From assembly GCA_045641345.1 (NCBI GenBank), contig JAZUGR010000008.1, forward strand, positions 1 to 50,425: a stretch of DNA of 50,425 bases. The letters run 5' to 3'. The notes under the pieces are model-generated. The model was not told the origin of the DNA. It did no database searches and saw only the letters and a list, made by a program, of their open reading frames with translations. Below, piece by piece: positions 6,687 to 15,148 of this stretch (position 1 is the first letter of the stretch; every line of letters begins with the position of its first letter). The stretch is from Cacconaster sp045641345 (GTDB lineage: Bacteria > Bacteroidota > Bacteroidia > Bacteroidales > UBA932). The position numbers and the translations under genes are program-made.

Positions 6687-8582
6687 ATGGCAAAGAAACT
6701 CTTTACTGAATTCCCTCCCGTGTCAACGGAAAAATGGGATGAAGTAATCATCGCAGACCTGAAGGGCGCCGACTACGAGAAAAAGCTCGTATGGAAAACC
6801 CACGAAGGTTTTGCAGTGCGCCCTTACTATCGCGCCGAAAACCTCAAGGACATCAAGTTCATCGGTACAATGCCCGGTCAGTTCCCGTTCGTCAGGGGTA
6901 CCGTAAACACGAACGAATGGCTTACCCGCCAGGATTACTGCCTCTGTGGGGGTGCCTCCAAGGCCAATGCACAGGCTCTCGACGGTCTTGCAAAAGGCGT
7001 GCAGTCCATCGGATTCTGCATCGACGGTTCCAAGCCCCTTTCGGTGGCCGATTATGAAACGCTGCTCAAGGGCATCTGCATCAGCTCCGTCGAAGTCAAC
7101 TTCTGCGAGGTGCGTCCCAAGATTGCAGTTGAAACAATCTCGAACTTCATCAAATACGTTGCCTCCAAGGGCGTCAAGCCGGAGGAAGTGCGCGCTTCGT
7201 TTGACGTGAGCCCTCTGCACGTCCTCACCACCAAGGGCTATTTCTGCCAGAACAAGGCGTACGACATCGTGGCCGAGTGCATCAAGGCTGTCAAGGACTA
7301 CAGCAACGTCCGCGTGATCAACGTCGAGGCTTTCGACTTCAACGATGCGGGCGCCAGCATCGTACAGGAACTGGCCTTCGCCGTCGCAATCGGAAGCGAC
7401 TATGTCGAGGCCCTCACCGAACGCGGCTTCACGGCCAATGAAATCGGCCGCCGCATGAAGTTCACCTTCGGCGTAAGTTCCAACTACTTTATGGAGATTG
7501 CCAAATTCCGCGCAGCACGTGTGGTTTGGGCGAATGTCATCAAGAGCTACGGCGCCGACTGCGAGTGCGCACAGAAGATAATGTCGCACGCGGTTACCAG
7601 CGGATGGAACCAGACGGTTTATGATGCATACGTGAATATGCTCCGCGGCACATCCGAGGCTATGAGCGCCGCAGTGGCCGGAGTTCACTCCCTCGAGGTG
7701 CTTCCGTTCGACTATGCGTTCCGCGCTCCCGGAGAGTTCTCCAACCGCATCGCCCGCAACGTGCAGTCCATCCTCAAGGAGGAGGCGCGCTTCAACAAGA
7801 TAGTCGATCCCGCTGCAGGTTCATACTATATCGAAAACCTCACCGCATCCATCATCGACGCTGCCTGGAACCTCTTCAAGGCAGTGGAGGAGAAGGGCGG
7901 CTATACCGAGGCCTTCAAGGCCGGATTCATCCAGTCGGAAATAAAGGCCGTGGCCGACAAGAAGGACAAGAACTTCGCACAGCGCCGCGAAACCATCCTC
8001 GGCTCCAACCAGTTCCCCAACTTCCTCGAAAAGGCTTCGGACGAAATAACCCCCGAAATCGTAAATCGTGATGCCGTAAAGGCCTGCTGCAAGGCAGAAG
8101 AGCCCTGCTGCGGCGAGAGAACCGTTGCAGAGCCGCTCAAGTCATACCGCGCAGCCCAGCCTTTCGAGGCGCTCCGTCTCGCCACCGACCGTTGCGGCAA
8201 GCAGCCCGTGGCATTCATGCTCACCTTCGGCAATCTGGCGATGTGCCGTGCGCGCGCCCAGTTCAGCTGCAACTTCTTTGCGGTGGCAGGCTTCAAGGTT
8301 GTCGACAACAACCGCTTCGCAACTATCGAAGAGGGTGTGAAGGCAGCCCTCGCTGCCAAGGCCGACATAGTGGTCGCTTGCTCATCCGACGATGAATATC
8401 TCGAGGCGGTGCCTTCAATCGCTGAAAAGATCGGAGGCAAGGCCGTCGTTGTCGTTGCCGGCGATCCCGAGTGCCGTCCGCAGCTCGAGGAAAAGGGCGT
8501 GAAGAACTACATCCACGTCAAGTGCAATATCCTTGAAACCCTCAAGGAATACCAGAAACAAATGGGAATCAAGGAACTTTAA
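6687..8582 (+). CDS. mutA: Methylmalonyl-CoA mutase, small (beta) subunit
   Basis: A 631-residue partner subunit of the heterodimeric, adenosylcobalamin-dependent methylmalonyl-CoA mutase, which interconverts succinyl-CoA and (R)-methylmalonyl-CoA in propionate formation. It has the TIM-barrel fold of the mutase family (GMKFTFGVSSNYFMEIAKFRAARVVW-like barrel segment near residue 260) and a degenerate C-terminal B12-like domain. That domain lacks the DxHxxG motif, as expected for the non-catalytic subunit. The linker between the two holds paired cysteines (C467-C468 and C474-C475). mutB begins 16 bp downstream with a strong ribosome binding site, so the two form an operon. Confidence 0.95.
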   Translation: MAKKLFTEFPPVSTEKWDEVIIADLKGADYEKKLVWKTHEGFAVRPYYRAENLKDIKFIGTMPGQFPFVRGTVNTNEWLTRQDYCLCGGASKANAQALDGLAKGVQSIGFCIDGSKPLSVADYETLLKGICISSVEVNFCEVRPKIAVETISNFIKYVASKGVKPEEVRASFDVSPLHVLTTKGYFCQNKAYDIVAECIKAVKDYSNVRVINVEAFDFNDAGASIVQELAFAVAIGSDYVEALTERGFTANEIGRRMKFTFGVSSNYFMEIAKFRAARVVWANVIKSYGADCECAQKIMSHAVTSGWNQTVYDAYVNMLRGTSEAMSAAVAGVHSLEVLPFDYAFRAPGEFSNRIARNVQSILKEEARFNKIVDPAAGSYYIENLTASIIDAAWNLFKAVEEKGGYTEAFKAGFIQSEIKAVADKKDKNFAQRRETILGSNQFPNFLEKASDEITPEIVNRDAVKACCKAEEPCCGERTVAEPLKSYRAAQPFEALRLATDRCGKQPVAFMLTFGNLAMCRARAQFSCNFFAVAGFKVVDNNRFATIEEGVKAALAAKADIVVACSSDDEYLEAVPSIAEKIGGKAVVVVAGDPECRPQLEEKGVKNYIHVKCNILETLKEYQKQMGIKEL

Positions 8583-8583
8583 T

Positions 8584-8592
8584 GAGGAGGAA
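8584..8592 (+). promoter_or_regulatory. Strong Shine-Dalgarno of mutB
   Basis: GAGGAGGAA ends 6 nt before the ATG at 8599. So strong a site is unusual for this phylum, which rarely depends on Shine-Dalgarno pairing, and it fixes the mutB start against the longer open frame beginning at 8533. Confidence 0.6.
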
Positions 8593-8598
8593 ATAACA

Positions 8599-10734
8599 AT
8601 GAGACCTAATTTCAAAGATATTGAATACAAAGGTGCTGCAGCATCCAAGTGCTGCTGCTCTTCCAAGGAGGAATCGTGGATTGCTCCCGAACAGATCGCT
8701 GTGAAACCCCTCTACACCGAAAAGGATCTCGAGGGTATGGAACATCTCAACTACGCTGCAGGCGTGGCTCCGTTCCTCCGCGGTCCCTATTCGACCATGT
8801 ATGTCAACAAGCCCTGGACAATCCGCCAGTATGCCGGATTCTCCACGGCCGAGGAATCGAACGCATTCTACCGCCGCAACCTTGCAGCCGGTCAGAAGGG
8901 CCTTTCCGTTGCATTCGACCTTGCCACACACCGCGGATACGATGCGGATCACCCTCGCGTAGTGGGTGATGTCGGAAAGGCAGGCGTTTCAATTTGCTCT
9001 GTTGAGGACATGAAGATCCTCTTCGACCAGATTCCCCTCAACAAGATGTCGGTTTCGATGACCATGAACGGTGCAGTGCTTCCCATCATGGCCTTCTATA
9101 TCGTAGCCGGTCTCGAGCAGGGCGCCAAACTTGAGGAGATGGCAGGTACCATCCAGAACGATATCCTCAAGGAGTTCATGGTGCGCAACACATACATCTA
9201 TCCGCCTGAGTTCTCGATGCGCATCATCGGCGACATCTTCGCCTATACCTCGAAGTTCATGCCCAAGTTCAATTCCATCTCCATCTCCGGTAACCATATG
9301 CAGGAGGCCGGCGCTACCAACGACATAGAGATGGCATACACACTGGCCGACGGTCTCGAGTATCTGCGTACCGGTATCAAGGCCGGAATCGACGTGGATG
9401 CCTTCGCACCGCGCCTGTCGTTCTTCTGGGCAATCGGTATGAACCACTTCATGGAAATAGCCAAGATGCGTGCCGCACGTATGCTCTGGGCCAAGATTGT
9501 AAGCCAGTTCAACCCCAAGAACCCCAAGAGCTTGAGCCTGCGTACCCACAGCCAGACATCAGGCTGGTCACTCACGGAGCAGGATCCTTTCAACAACGTT
9601 GCACGTACCTGCATCGAGGCTATGGGTGCAGCTCTCGGACATACCCAGAGCCTCCATACCAACGCTCTCGACGAGGCTATCGCGCTGCCTACCGACTTCT
9701 CGGCCCGCATTGCCCGCAACACCCAGATCTATATTCAGGAAGAGACCAAGGTCTGCAAGTCGATCGACCCCTGGGCAGGTTCATACTATGTCGAGAGCCT
9801 GACCAACGAACTCGCCCACAAGGCGTGGGAGCATATCGAGGAGGTGGAGAAACTTGGCGGTATGGCCAAGGCCATCGAAACCGGTATCCCCAAGCTCCGC
9901 ATCGAGGAGGCCGCTGCACGCAAGCAGGCCCGCATCGATTCGGGTATCGACAAGATCATAGGTATCAACGAATATCGTCTTGAGCACGAAGACCCCATCG
10001 AGATTCTCGACGTGGACAACACCAAGGTACGCGAAAGCCAGATTGCCCGTCTGAAGGCTCTCCGCGCTTCACGCGACGAAGCCAAGGTTCAGGCCGCCCT
10101 CGCTGCCATCACCAAGGCTGTCGAGACCAAGAGCGGCAACCTTCTCTCCCTCGCAGTCGAGGCAGCCAAGGTTCGTGCGACTCTCGGTGAAATCTCCGAT
10201 GCCTGCGAAAAGGTAGTTGGACGTTATAAAGCTGTTATCCGTATGAATACAGGTGTTTACGCTTCAGAAGTAAAGAGCAACTCACAGTTTGAAGAGGCCA
10301 GGAAGATGGTTGCCGAATTCGCAAAGAAGGAAGGCCGTCAGCCCCGTATAATGATTGCAAAACTCGGCCAGGACGGTCACGACCGTGGAGCCAAGGTTGT
10401 AGCTACCGGCTATGCCGACTGCGGCTTCGACGTGGATATGGGCCCTCTCTTCCAGACTCCTGAGGAGGCTGCAAAGCAGGCTGTCGAGAATGACGTACAC
10501 GTAGTCGGCGTTTCTTCACTGGCAGCAGGCCACAAGACACTCGTTCCTCAGATTATCGCCGAACTCAAGAAACTCGGCCGCGAGGATATCGCAGTGGTTG
10601 TGGGCGGCGTGATTCCCGCACAGGACTACGATGAGCTCTACCGCGATGGCGCCATGGCCATCTTCGGCCCCGGTACTCCTGTGGCAACGGCCGCCATCAA
10701 GATTATGGAAATCCTCAACCAGAGATTCGAATAA
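8599..10734 (+). CDS. mutB: Methylmalonyl-CoA mutase, large (alpha) subunit
   Basis: The 711-residue catalytic subunit. The substrate-binding barrel includes TIRQYAGFSTAEESNAFYRRN near residue 75 and the SHCQTSG-equivalent HSQTSGWSLTEQDPFNN near 317. The C-terminal B12-binding domain has GQDGHDRG near 590, where the DxHxxG histidine ligates cobalt in the base-off/His-on mode. With MutA it serves the succinate-to-propionate pathway typical of Bacteroidales. Start at 8599 is set by the ribosome binding site; the open frame extends to 8533 inside mutA. The N-terminal linker contains three consecutive cysteines (C18-C20), a detail echoed by cysteine pairs in MutA. A terminator hairpin follows the stop codon. 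Confidence 0.97.
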   Translation: MRPNFKDIEYKGAAASKCCCSSKEESWIAPEQIAVKPLYTEKDLEGMEHLNYAAGVAPFLRGPYSTMYVNKPWTIRQYAGFSTAEESNAFYRRNLAAGQKGLSVAFDLATHRGYDADHPRVVGDVGKAGVSICSVEDMKILFDQIPLNKMSVSMTMNGAVLPIMAFYIVAGLEQGAKLEEMAGTIQNDILKEFMVRNTYIYPPEFSMRIIGDIFAYTSKFMPKFNSISISGNHMQEAGATNDIEMAYTLADGLEYLRTGIKAGIDVDAFAPRLSFFWAIGMNHFMEIAKMRAARMLWAKIVSQFNPKNPKSLSLRTHSQTSGWSLTEQDPFNNVARTCIEAMGAALGHTQSLHTNALDEAIALPTDFSARIARNTQIYIQEETKVCKSIDPWAGSYYVESLTNELAHKAWEHIEEVEKLGGMAKAIETGIPKLRIEEAAARKQARIDSGIDKIIGINEYRLEHEDPIEILDVDNTKVRESQIARLKALRASRDEAKVQAALAAITKAVETKSGNLLSLAVEAAKVRATLGEISDACEKVVGRYKAVIRMNTGVYASEVKSNSQFEEARKMVAEFAKKEGRQPRIMIAKLGQDGHDRGAKVVATGYADCGFDVDMGPLFQTPEEAAKQAVENDVHVVGVSSLAAGHKTLVPQIIAELKKLGREDIAVVVGGVIPAQDYDELYRDGAMAIFGPGTPVATAAIKIMEILNQRFE

Positions 10735-10736
10735 TC

Positions 10737-10768
10737 TTTACGGAATTTTCAAAAATTCATTAAATTTG
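10737..10768 (+). promoter_or_regulatory. Possible promoter of the amidohydrolase, overlapping the mutB terminator
   Basis: TAAATTTG (10761-10768) matches TAnnTTTG, with a TTTA (10737-10740) as an imperfect -33 box 20 nt upstream. The last base of the -7 box is the first base of the terminator stem, so a transcript started here would begin inside the stem. Confidence 0.4.
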
Positions 10769-10801
10769 GAGGACGGCAGACGCTGTCCTCCATTTTTTTT
10801 T
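10768..10801 (+). terminator. Rho-independent terminator of mutAB
   Basis: Stem GGAGGAC (10768-10774) pairs with GTCCTCC (10785-10791) and continues inward to about 10 bp around a short loop; a run of nine T follows (10793-10801). It lies 33 bp after the mutB stop and ends 3 bp before the next ATG. Confidence 0.85.
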
Positions 10802-10804
10802 GCT

Positions 10805-12244
10805 ATGAAAAGATTGTTTCTGATTATTCTCACGCTTGCCGTTATGCTTCCTGCACAGGGCAGGAAACAGGTCGATTTCAAGAATACGGTCGGGATGGAG
10901 TATCTCAACGGGAGTTTCGCCGTTTACGATTCTCTCCAGAAGGAGATTCACCGCTATGCGGAGCCGGGCTATCTTGAATACAGGAGTTCCAAGGCTCTGG
11001 CCGACCATCTGAAGGCTAACGGTTTTTCGGTAGAAATAGGCGTGGCGGGGATTCCGACGGCCTTTGTGGCCACTTTCGGCGAGGGCTCGCCCGTGATAGG
11101 TCTCCTTGGAGAATATGACGCACTGCCGGGTATGTCGCAGGACACCGTTACCGTAAAGCGTCCGGTGACGGAAGGTGCGGCCGGCCACGCCTGCGGGCAC
11201 AATCTTCTCGGTACAGCCCCTGCCGCCGCGGCGGTGGCGATTTCAAAGTGGCTCTCCCAGGGCCACCGCGGCACCGTGAAGTATTTCGGATGCCCTGCCG
11301 AGGAGGGTGGGGGAGGCAAGGCCTATATGACCAAGGCGGGATGCTTCGACGGCTGTGATGCCTTCTTCGACTGGCATCCGGGGACCCGCAATCAGGTGAG
11401 CCTCTCTTCGGGCCTCGCCAACGTGCGGGTGGAATTCACTTTCCACGGTACCCCGTCGCATGCGTCGGTCTCTCCCTGGAACGGCCGCAGTGCACTCGAT
11501 GCTGTGGAGGCGTTCGACCATATGATGAATATGATGAGGGAGCACGTGCCCTCCGAGTGCCGCATACATTACATAATCTCGAACGGGGGTCAGGCTCCGA
11601 ACGTTGTGCCCGAGAGGGCATCGGTACTCTATTATATCCGTCATCCCAAGGCCGAGGTGGTGCTCGAAGTGCTTGAAAGGGCCAAGGATGCCGCAAGGGG
11701 AGCCGCCCTGGGCACCGGTACCGACGTGACGTTCGAGGTTGTCAACGGCAACTATGAAAGGCTCACGAACAGGCATCTTTCCTCCATTATGCTCTCGAGT
11801 CTCAAGAGCGTCGGAGGGGTGGTCCTTGACGAACGCGAAAAGGCTTTCTGCTCTGAGATAATGCGCAATTCGGGCTGGGATGCCGATTTGTCCAATTTCG
11901 AGATTGTGGAGCCCGAAATATACGAGGGATTTTCAGGAGCGTCGAGCGACGTGGGCAACGTGTCGCAGATGGGGCCGCTGGTACAGATGTCGGTGGCGAC
12001 CCAGATTATGAATGCCGGGTTGCATTCGTGGCAGCAGACTTCGATAGGCGGCACCACCGTGGGGACGAAGTCGCTGATGGTGGTGGCCGGGGCCGAGTAT
12101 CTTGCGGCGCTGCATCTCTATACCCATCCGGAGGATGTCAAGGCTATGCTCGACGAGTACTATGCCGCCCGCGGCCGCGATTTCAAGTTTGTGCCGCTTA
12201 TGGGTGACCGCAGGCCTCCGCTGGATTACTGCAAGGGGAAATGA
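10805..12244 (+). CDS. Secreted M20-family amidohydrolase (AbgB-like)
   Basis: A 479-residue zinc amidohydrolase of the M20 peptidase family, close to AbgB (aminobenzoyl-glutamate hydrolase) and other aminoacyl-amide hydrolases. Metal-site segments include HACGHNLLGTAP (near residue 127) and the catalytic glutamate region AEEGGGGKAYM (near 165); a HGTPSHAS dimerisation-domain segment follows. An N-terminal signal peptide (MKRLFLIILTLAVMLPAQG) suggests export to the periplasm, unlike cytoplasmic AbgB. The ATG at 10805 comes directly after the T-run of the mutAB terminator; the frame extends upstream into mutB, but that stretch is noise. The xer gene follows after 15 bp. Substrate unknown; any N-acyl amino acid or dipeptide is possible. 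Confidence 0.85.
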   Translation: MKRLFLIILTLAVMLPAQGRKQVDFKNTVGMEYLNGSFAVYDSLQKEIHRYAEPGYLEYRSSKALADHLKANGFSVEIGVAGIPTAFVATFGEGSPVIGLLGEYDALPGMSQDTVTVKRPVTEGAAGHACGHNLLGTAPAAAAVAISKWLSQGHRGTVKYFGCPAEEGGGGKAYMTKAGCFDGCDAFFDWHPGTRNQVSLSSGLANVRVEFTFHGTPSHASVSPWNGRSALDAVEAFDHMMNMMREHVPSECRIHYIISNGGQAPNVVPERASVLYYIRHPKAEVVLEVLERAKDAARGAALGTGTDVTFEVVNGNYERLTNRHLSSIMLSSLKSVGGVVLDEREKAFCSEIMRNSGWDADLSNFEIVEPEIYEGFSGASSDVGNVSQMGPLVQMSVATQIMNAGLHSWQQTSIGGTTVGTKSLMVVAGAEYLAALHLYTHPEDVKAMLDEYYAARGRDFKFVPLMGDRRPPLDYCKGK

Positions 12245-12259
12245 CGCATCCAGGAGCCT

Positions 12260-13183
12260 ATGGTGGATGAGGATTTCATAGCGTATCTCAGCTCGCAGAA
12301 GCGTTGCTCGCAGCGCACCAGAGAGATATATTCCGGTGCGGTGGATGCGTTCTACGATTTTATCTTTCCGGAAGGACGGCCCGTCTGTGAAAAGCAGATG
12401 CTTGAGGTGCTCACTCCCGTCAACATACGCGGATTCGTAGCCTCCGGAATGGATGCCGGCATTTCGGCGCGCACGGTGGACCTCCGCCTGTCGGCTTTGA
12501 GCAGCTACTGCCGGTATCTGACCAAGGTGGGTCTGATCGATTCCAATCCGGTGCTGAAGGTGCCGCGCCCGAAGCAGCAGAAGCGGCTGCCCCAGTTCTA
12601 TACGGAGGATGCGCTCAGGGGCTATTTCGAAGAAGTGCCCGTTTATGGCGGGGATCCCGCTGATTTTGAGGGATTCCGCAACCGCACTATGATGCTCGTC
12701 CTTTACTGCGGAGGTCTGCGCCGCAGCGAGCTGTGCAGCCTCAGGCGGGCTGATTTCGACCCTCACCGCAAAGTGATAAGGGTGGTGGGGAAAGGTGACA
12801 AACCGAGAGAAATTCCTCTTCCGGCTTTGATTTGTCAGGAATTGGAGCTATATTTGAAAAGTGCGGGAGAGATATTCCCCTCCAATCCCGAGGGCCTTTT
12901 CTTCCTTACCGCCAAAGGCGGCAGGGTATATCCGGGAATGGTGAACAGGATTGTAAGGGAGCAGCTCTCGGGCCTGCCGGGTTTTACCGGCAAAAAGGCT
13001 CCCCATGCCCTGCGCCATTCTCTCGCCACACACCTGCTCAACAGGGGGGCTGACCTCAACAGCATAAAGGAGATATTGGGGCACTCTTCCCTCGCTGCGA
13101 CGCAGGTATATACGCATAATTCGTTTGAGAAGTTGAAACAGACATATCTAACGGCTCATCCAAGGGCCAAAAACAGGAGGTAA
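12260..13183 (+). CDS. xerD: Tyrosine recombinase XerC/XerD
   Basis: A 307-residue tyrosine recombinase. It has the N-terminal SAM-like DNA-binding domain (FIAYLSSQKRCSQRTREIY) and a catalytic domain with the expected residues: Arg in GGLRRSEL, HALRH (His-x-x-Arg), a second His in GHSSLAATQ, and the nucleophilic Tyr in QVYTHN near the C-terminus. Length and layout match the chromosome dimer-resolution XerC/D proteins rather than integrases of mobile elements. Phylogeny would be needed to choose C or D. It is preceded by an AGGAG site and followed after 1 bp by hpf, so both are probably read with the amidohydrolase. Confidence 0.88.
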   Translation: MVDEDFIAYLSSQKRCSQRTREIYSGAVDAFYDFIFPEGRPVCEKQMLEVLTPVNIRGFVASGMDAGISARTVDLRLSALSSYCRYLTKVGLIDSNPVLKVPRPKQQKRLPQFYTEDALRGYFEEVPVYGGDPADFEGFRNRTMMLVLYCGGLRRSELCSLRRADFDPHRKVIRVVGKGDKPREIPLPALICQELELYLKSAGEIFPSNPEGLFFLTAKGGRVYPGMVNRIVREQLSGLPGFTGKKAPHALRHSLATHLLNRGADLNSIKEILGHSSLAATQVYTHNSFEKLKQTYLTAHPRAKNRR

Positions 13184-13184
13184 T

Positions 13185-13478
13185 ATGGAAATAAATGTTC
13201 AATCGCTCAAGTTTGACGCTGATTCGAAGCTCATCGATTTCGTGAACAAGAAGTTCGCCAAACTCTCCAAATTCTATGACGAGGCTTCCCGTATGGAGGT
13301 GAGCCTGTCGCTCCTCTCGGATCCGCAGAACAAGAACGTGAAGGCGCGTGTCATCGTTCCCGGAGCCGACGAAATCGTTGTGGAGCGCAACTCCTCCACA
13401 TTCGAGACGGCTGTAACCGAATGTGCCGGCATCCTCAAGGATATGCTCGTGCAGGCCAAGGAAAAGAGGTTCAAGTAA
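13185..13478 (+). CDS. hpf: Ribosome hibernation-promoting factor (HPF/YfiA, short form)
   Basis: A 97-residue protein with the single S30AE/HPF domain, which occupies the mRNA/tRNA channel of the 30S subunit and protects idle ribosomes. The beta-alpha-beta-beta-beta-alpha order is readable: a start MEINVQSLKFDAD, helix FVNKKFAKLSKFYDEA and a C-terminal helix ending KEKRFK. The C-terminal dimerisation domain of long HPF is absent. A perfect AGGAGG (13175-13180) precedes the ATG. The stop overlaps the next gene's ATG (TAATG). An xer-hpf order recurs in Bacteroidota, to my knowledge. Confidence 0.9.
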   Translation: MEINVQSLKFDADSKLIDFVNKKFAKLSKFYDEASRMEVSLSLLSDPQNKNVKARVIVPGADEIVVERNSSTFETAVTECAGILKDMLVQAKEKRFK

Positions 13479-14170
13479 TGAAACGGTTCATTCTCGCAAT
13501 GTCATTGCTCTCGATGATAGGCTGCAAGGGCGGCGTGGAGTATCCCGAGGACATAATCGCGGCCAGGGACGGCTCGCAGATAGCGATCACTTTCTATACT
13601 CACGCTTCGGTGGCTTTCTGCTGGGGAGGCCATCGCATATATGTGGATCCCTCCGGAGACGGAATTGCCTGGAAAAACCAGCCAAAGGCCGATCTGGTAC
13701 TGATAACCCACGACCATTACGACCACTGCGACACTGCCGCCGTCAAGGCTCTTACGGGCGGCGAGGATTATATGAAGCTCTCGCCGGGCGAGGTGGCCGA
13801 GCCTTTCGAGGGGGTGCGTATTGAGGCTGTCCCTGCATACAATATCACCGAGGGGCATCTCGACTTCCATCCCAGGGAGCGGGGCGACGCCGGGTATCTC
13901 ATCACTCTCGGCGGTACGGTCATATACGTGGCCGGCGATACCGAAGACAACGACGATGTAATGGCTATACGTGGTGTGGACATAGCTTTCCTGCCCGTCA
14001 ACCAGCCCTATACAATGACGATAGACCAATGCGTACGCGTGGTGGAGGCCATCAGGCCTGCAGTGTTTTATCCCTACCATTACGGCGGGGTTGACACTCC
14101 TACCGACGTGGAGCGGCTCAAGGCCCGTCTCGAAGGGGTGACGGATGTCCGCATCCGCCCTTTGGAGTAA
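13478..14170 (+). CDS. Metallo-beta-lactamase-fold lipoprotein (UlaG-like)
   Basis: A 230-residue hydrolase of the metallo-beta-lactamase superfamily, closest in layout to UlaG/YtxJ-like members. The metal motif HDHYDHCD sits near residue 73, and a later Asp in YVAGDTEDND and a His in YPYHYGG complete a dinuclear site. The N-terminus MKRFILAMSLLSMIGC is a lipoprotein signal with Cys16, so the enzyme should be lipid-anchored outside the cytoplasm, unlike UlaG. It overlaps hpf by 1 bp and its stop directly abuts the convergent lplA stop. The substrate is unknown. Confidence 0.82.
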   Translation: MKRFILAMSLLSMIGCKGGVEYPEDIIAARDGSQIAITFYTHASVAFCWGGHRIYVDPSGDGIAWKNQPKADLVLITHDHYDHCDTAAVKALTGGEDYMKLSPGEVAEPFEGVRIEAVPAYNITEGHLDFHPRERGDAGYLITLGGTVIYVAGDTEDNDDVMAIRGVDIAFLPVNQPYTMTIDQCVRVVEAIRPAVFYPYHYGGVDTPTDVERLKARLEGVTDVRIRPLE

Positions 14171-15148
14171 TCAGAAAAGGATTTCCACCAGTTGTGCGGC
14201 TGATATTCCGCACAGATAATCATCAAGGGTTACCGGCTCGAGAAGGCCGGTAATCTCTTGTTTGTCGTAACGGCATCCTGTGAGTATGGTGCACAGTTCG
14301 GAGGTGGGCTTGCGGAAGAAGTAGTCGCCCTGAATCTCTATGCGGATTATTCTGCCTTCGGCAACGTCGAGGCCGACTTCCACCAGCCCTGCGGGGAATT
14401 TCCTGCAGTTGTGGAAGCCGAAGGCGGGCGACTGTCCGAAGTTCCATTCAGCGGTGCGGTATCTTTCGTCGGCAAGGCGCTCTATCGCAGATTCGTCTTT
14501 CTCTGAATAGGAGTAGGGCGTGCAGGATTCGGCCACGTTGAGGCGCAGGAATTCGATGAATTCCGCCACACTCATAGGGGTCGCAAGATGCGAGCTTATG
14601 TTCGTCACGCGGCTGCGGACTGATTGCACGCAGCGGCCGGAGTATTTTTCGGGTCGGGGGAGAAGGGCGCCGGAGATATCTTCAACCCTGGAGCTGAAAA
14701 GCAGGGTGCCGTGCTGCAGCACGCGGCCTCCCTGTATGCACATTGCATTGCCCGAGAACTTCAGACCGTCGATTGTCAGGTCGTTCCGTCCTTCCAGCCG
14801 TGCTGCCACGCCGAGCTTGTTCAGGGCCTCCACTATCGGGGCCGTGAAGCGGCGGAACATCGCATTTGCATCTTCTCCGTCTATGCGCTTGTCTATGAAG
14901 GTGTAATTTACATTGCCCAGATCGTGGAACACCGCTCCGCCTCCGGTGAGACGGCGCACCACAGCCACGTTGCGGCTCTCCACGAACTCCCGGTTGATTT
15001 CGGCGGCGGCATTCTGGTTGCGCCCTACAATCACCGAGGAATCGTTGCGCCACAGGCGGAACACGGGTTCCGTAAAATTGCAGAGCAGGTATTCCTCGGC
15101 TGCCAGATTCCAATAGGGGTCGGTTCCCCGGTCGGTTATGCAGAGCAT
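14171..15148 (-). CDS. lplA: Lipoate-protein ligase A
   Basis: A 325-residue ligase that activates scavenged lipoate with ATP and attaches it to E2 or glycine-cleavage H proteins. The lipoyl-AMP binding motif RRLTGGGAVFHD lies near residue 67, the catalytic lysine in DGLKFSGNAM near 135, and HGTLLF follows. A C-terminal accessory domain (residues about 245-325) is present as in full-length LplA. The N-terminus lies 13 bp inside the PAP2 gene, so it is the last gene of a minus-strand unit with obg and PAP2. It is convergent with the beta-lactamase-fold gene with no spacer, and no terminator is seen between them. Confidence 0.92.
   Translation of the reverse strand: MLCITDRGTDPYWNLAAEEYLLCNFTEPVFRLWRNDSSVIVGRNQNAAAEINREFVESRNVAVVRRLTGGGAVFHDLGNVNYTFIDKRIDGEDANAMFRRFTAPIVEALNKLGVAARLEGRNDLTIDGLKFSGNAMCIQGGRVLQHGTLLFSSRVEDISGALLPRPEKYSGRCVQSVRSRVTNISSHLATPMSVAEFIEFLRLNVAESCTPYSYSEKDESAIERLADERYRTAEWNFGQSPAFGFHNCRKFPAGLVEVGLDVAEGRIIRIEIQGDYFFRKPTSELCTILTGCRYDKQEITGLLEPVTLDDYLCGISAAQLVEILF

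Noticed and set aside
12260..13183. Integrase of a mobile element
   Set aside because: The tyrosine recombinase is Xer-sized, sits in an operon with hpf and has no tRNA or attachment-site repeats next to it.
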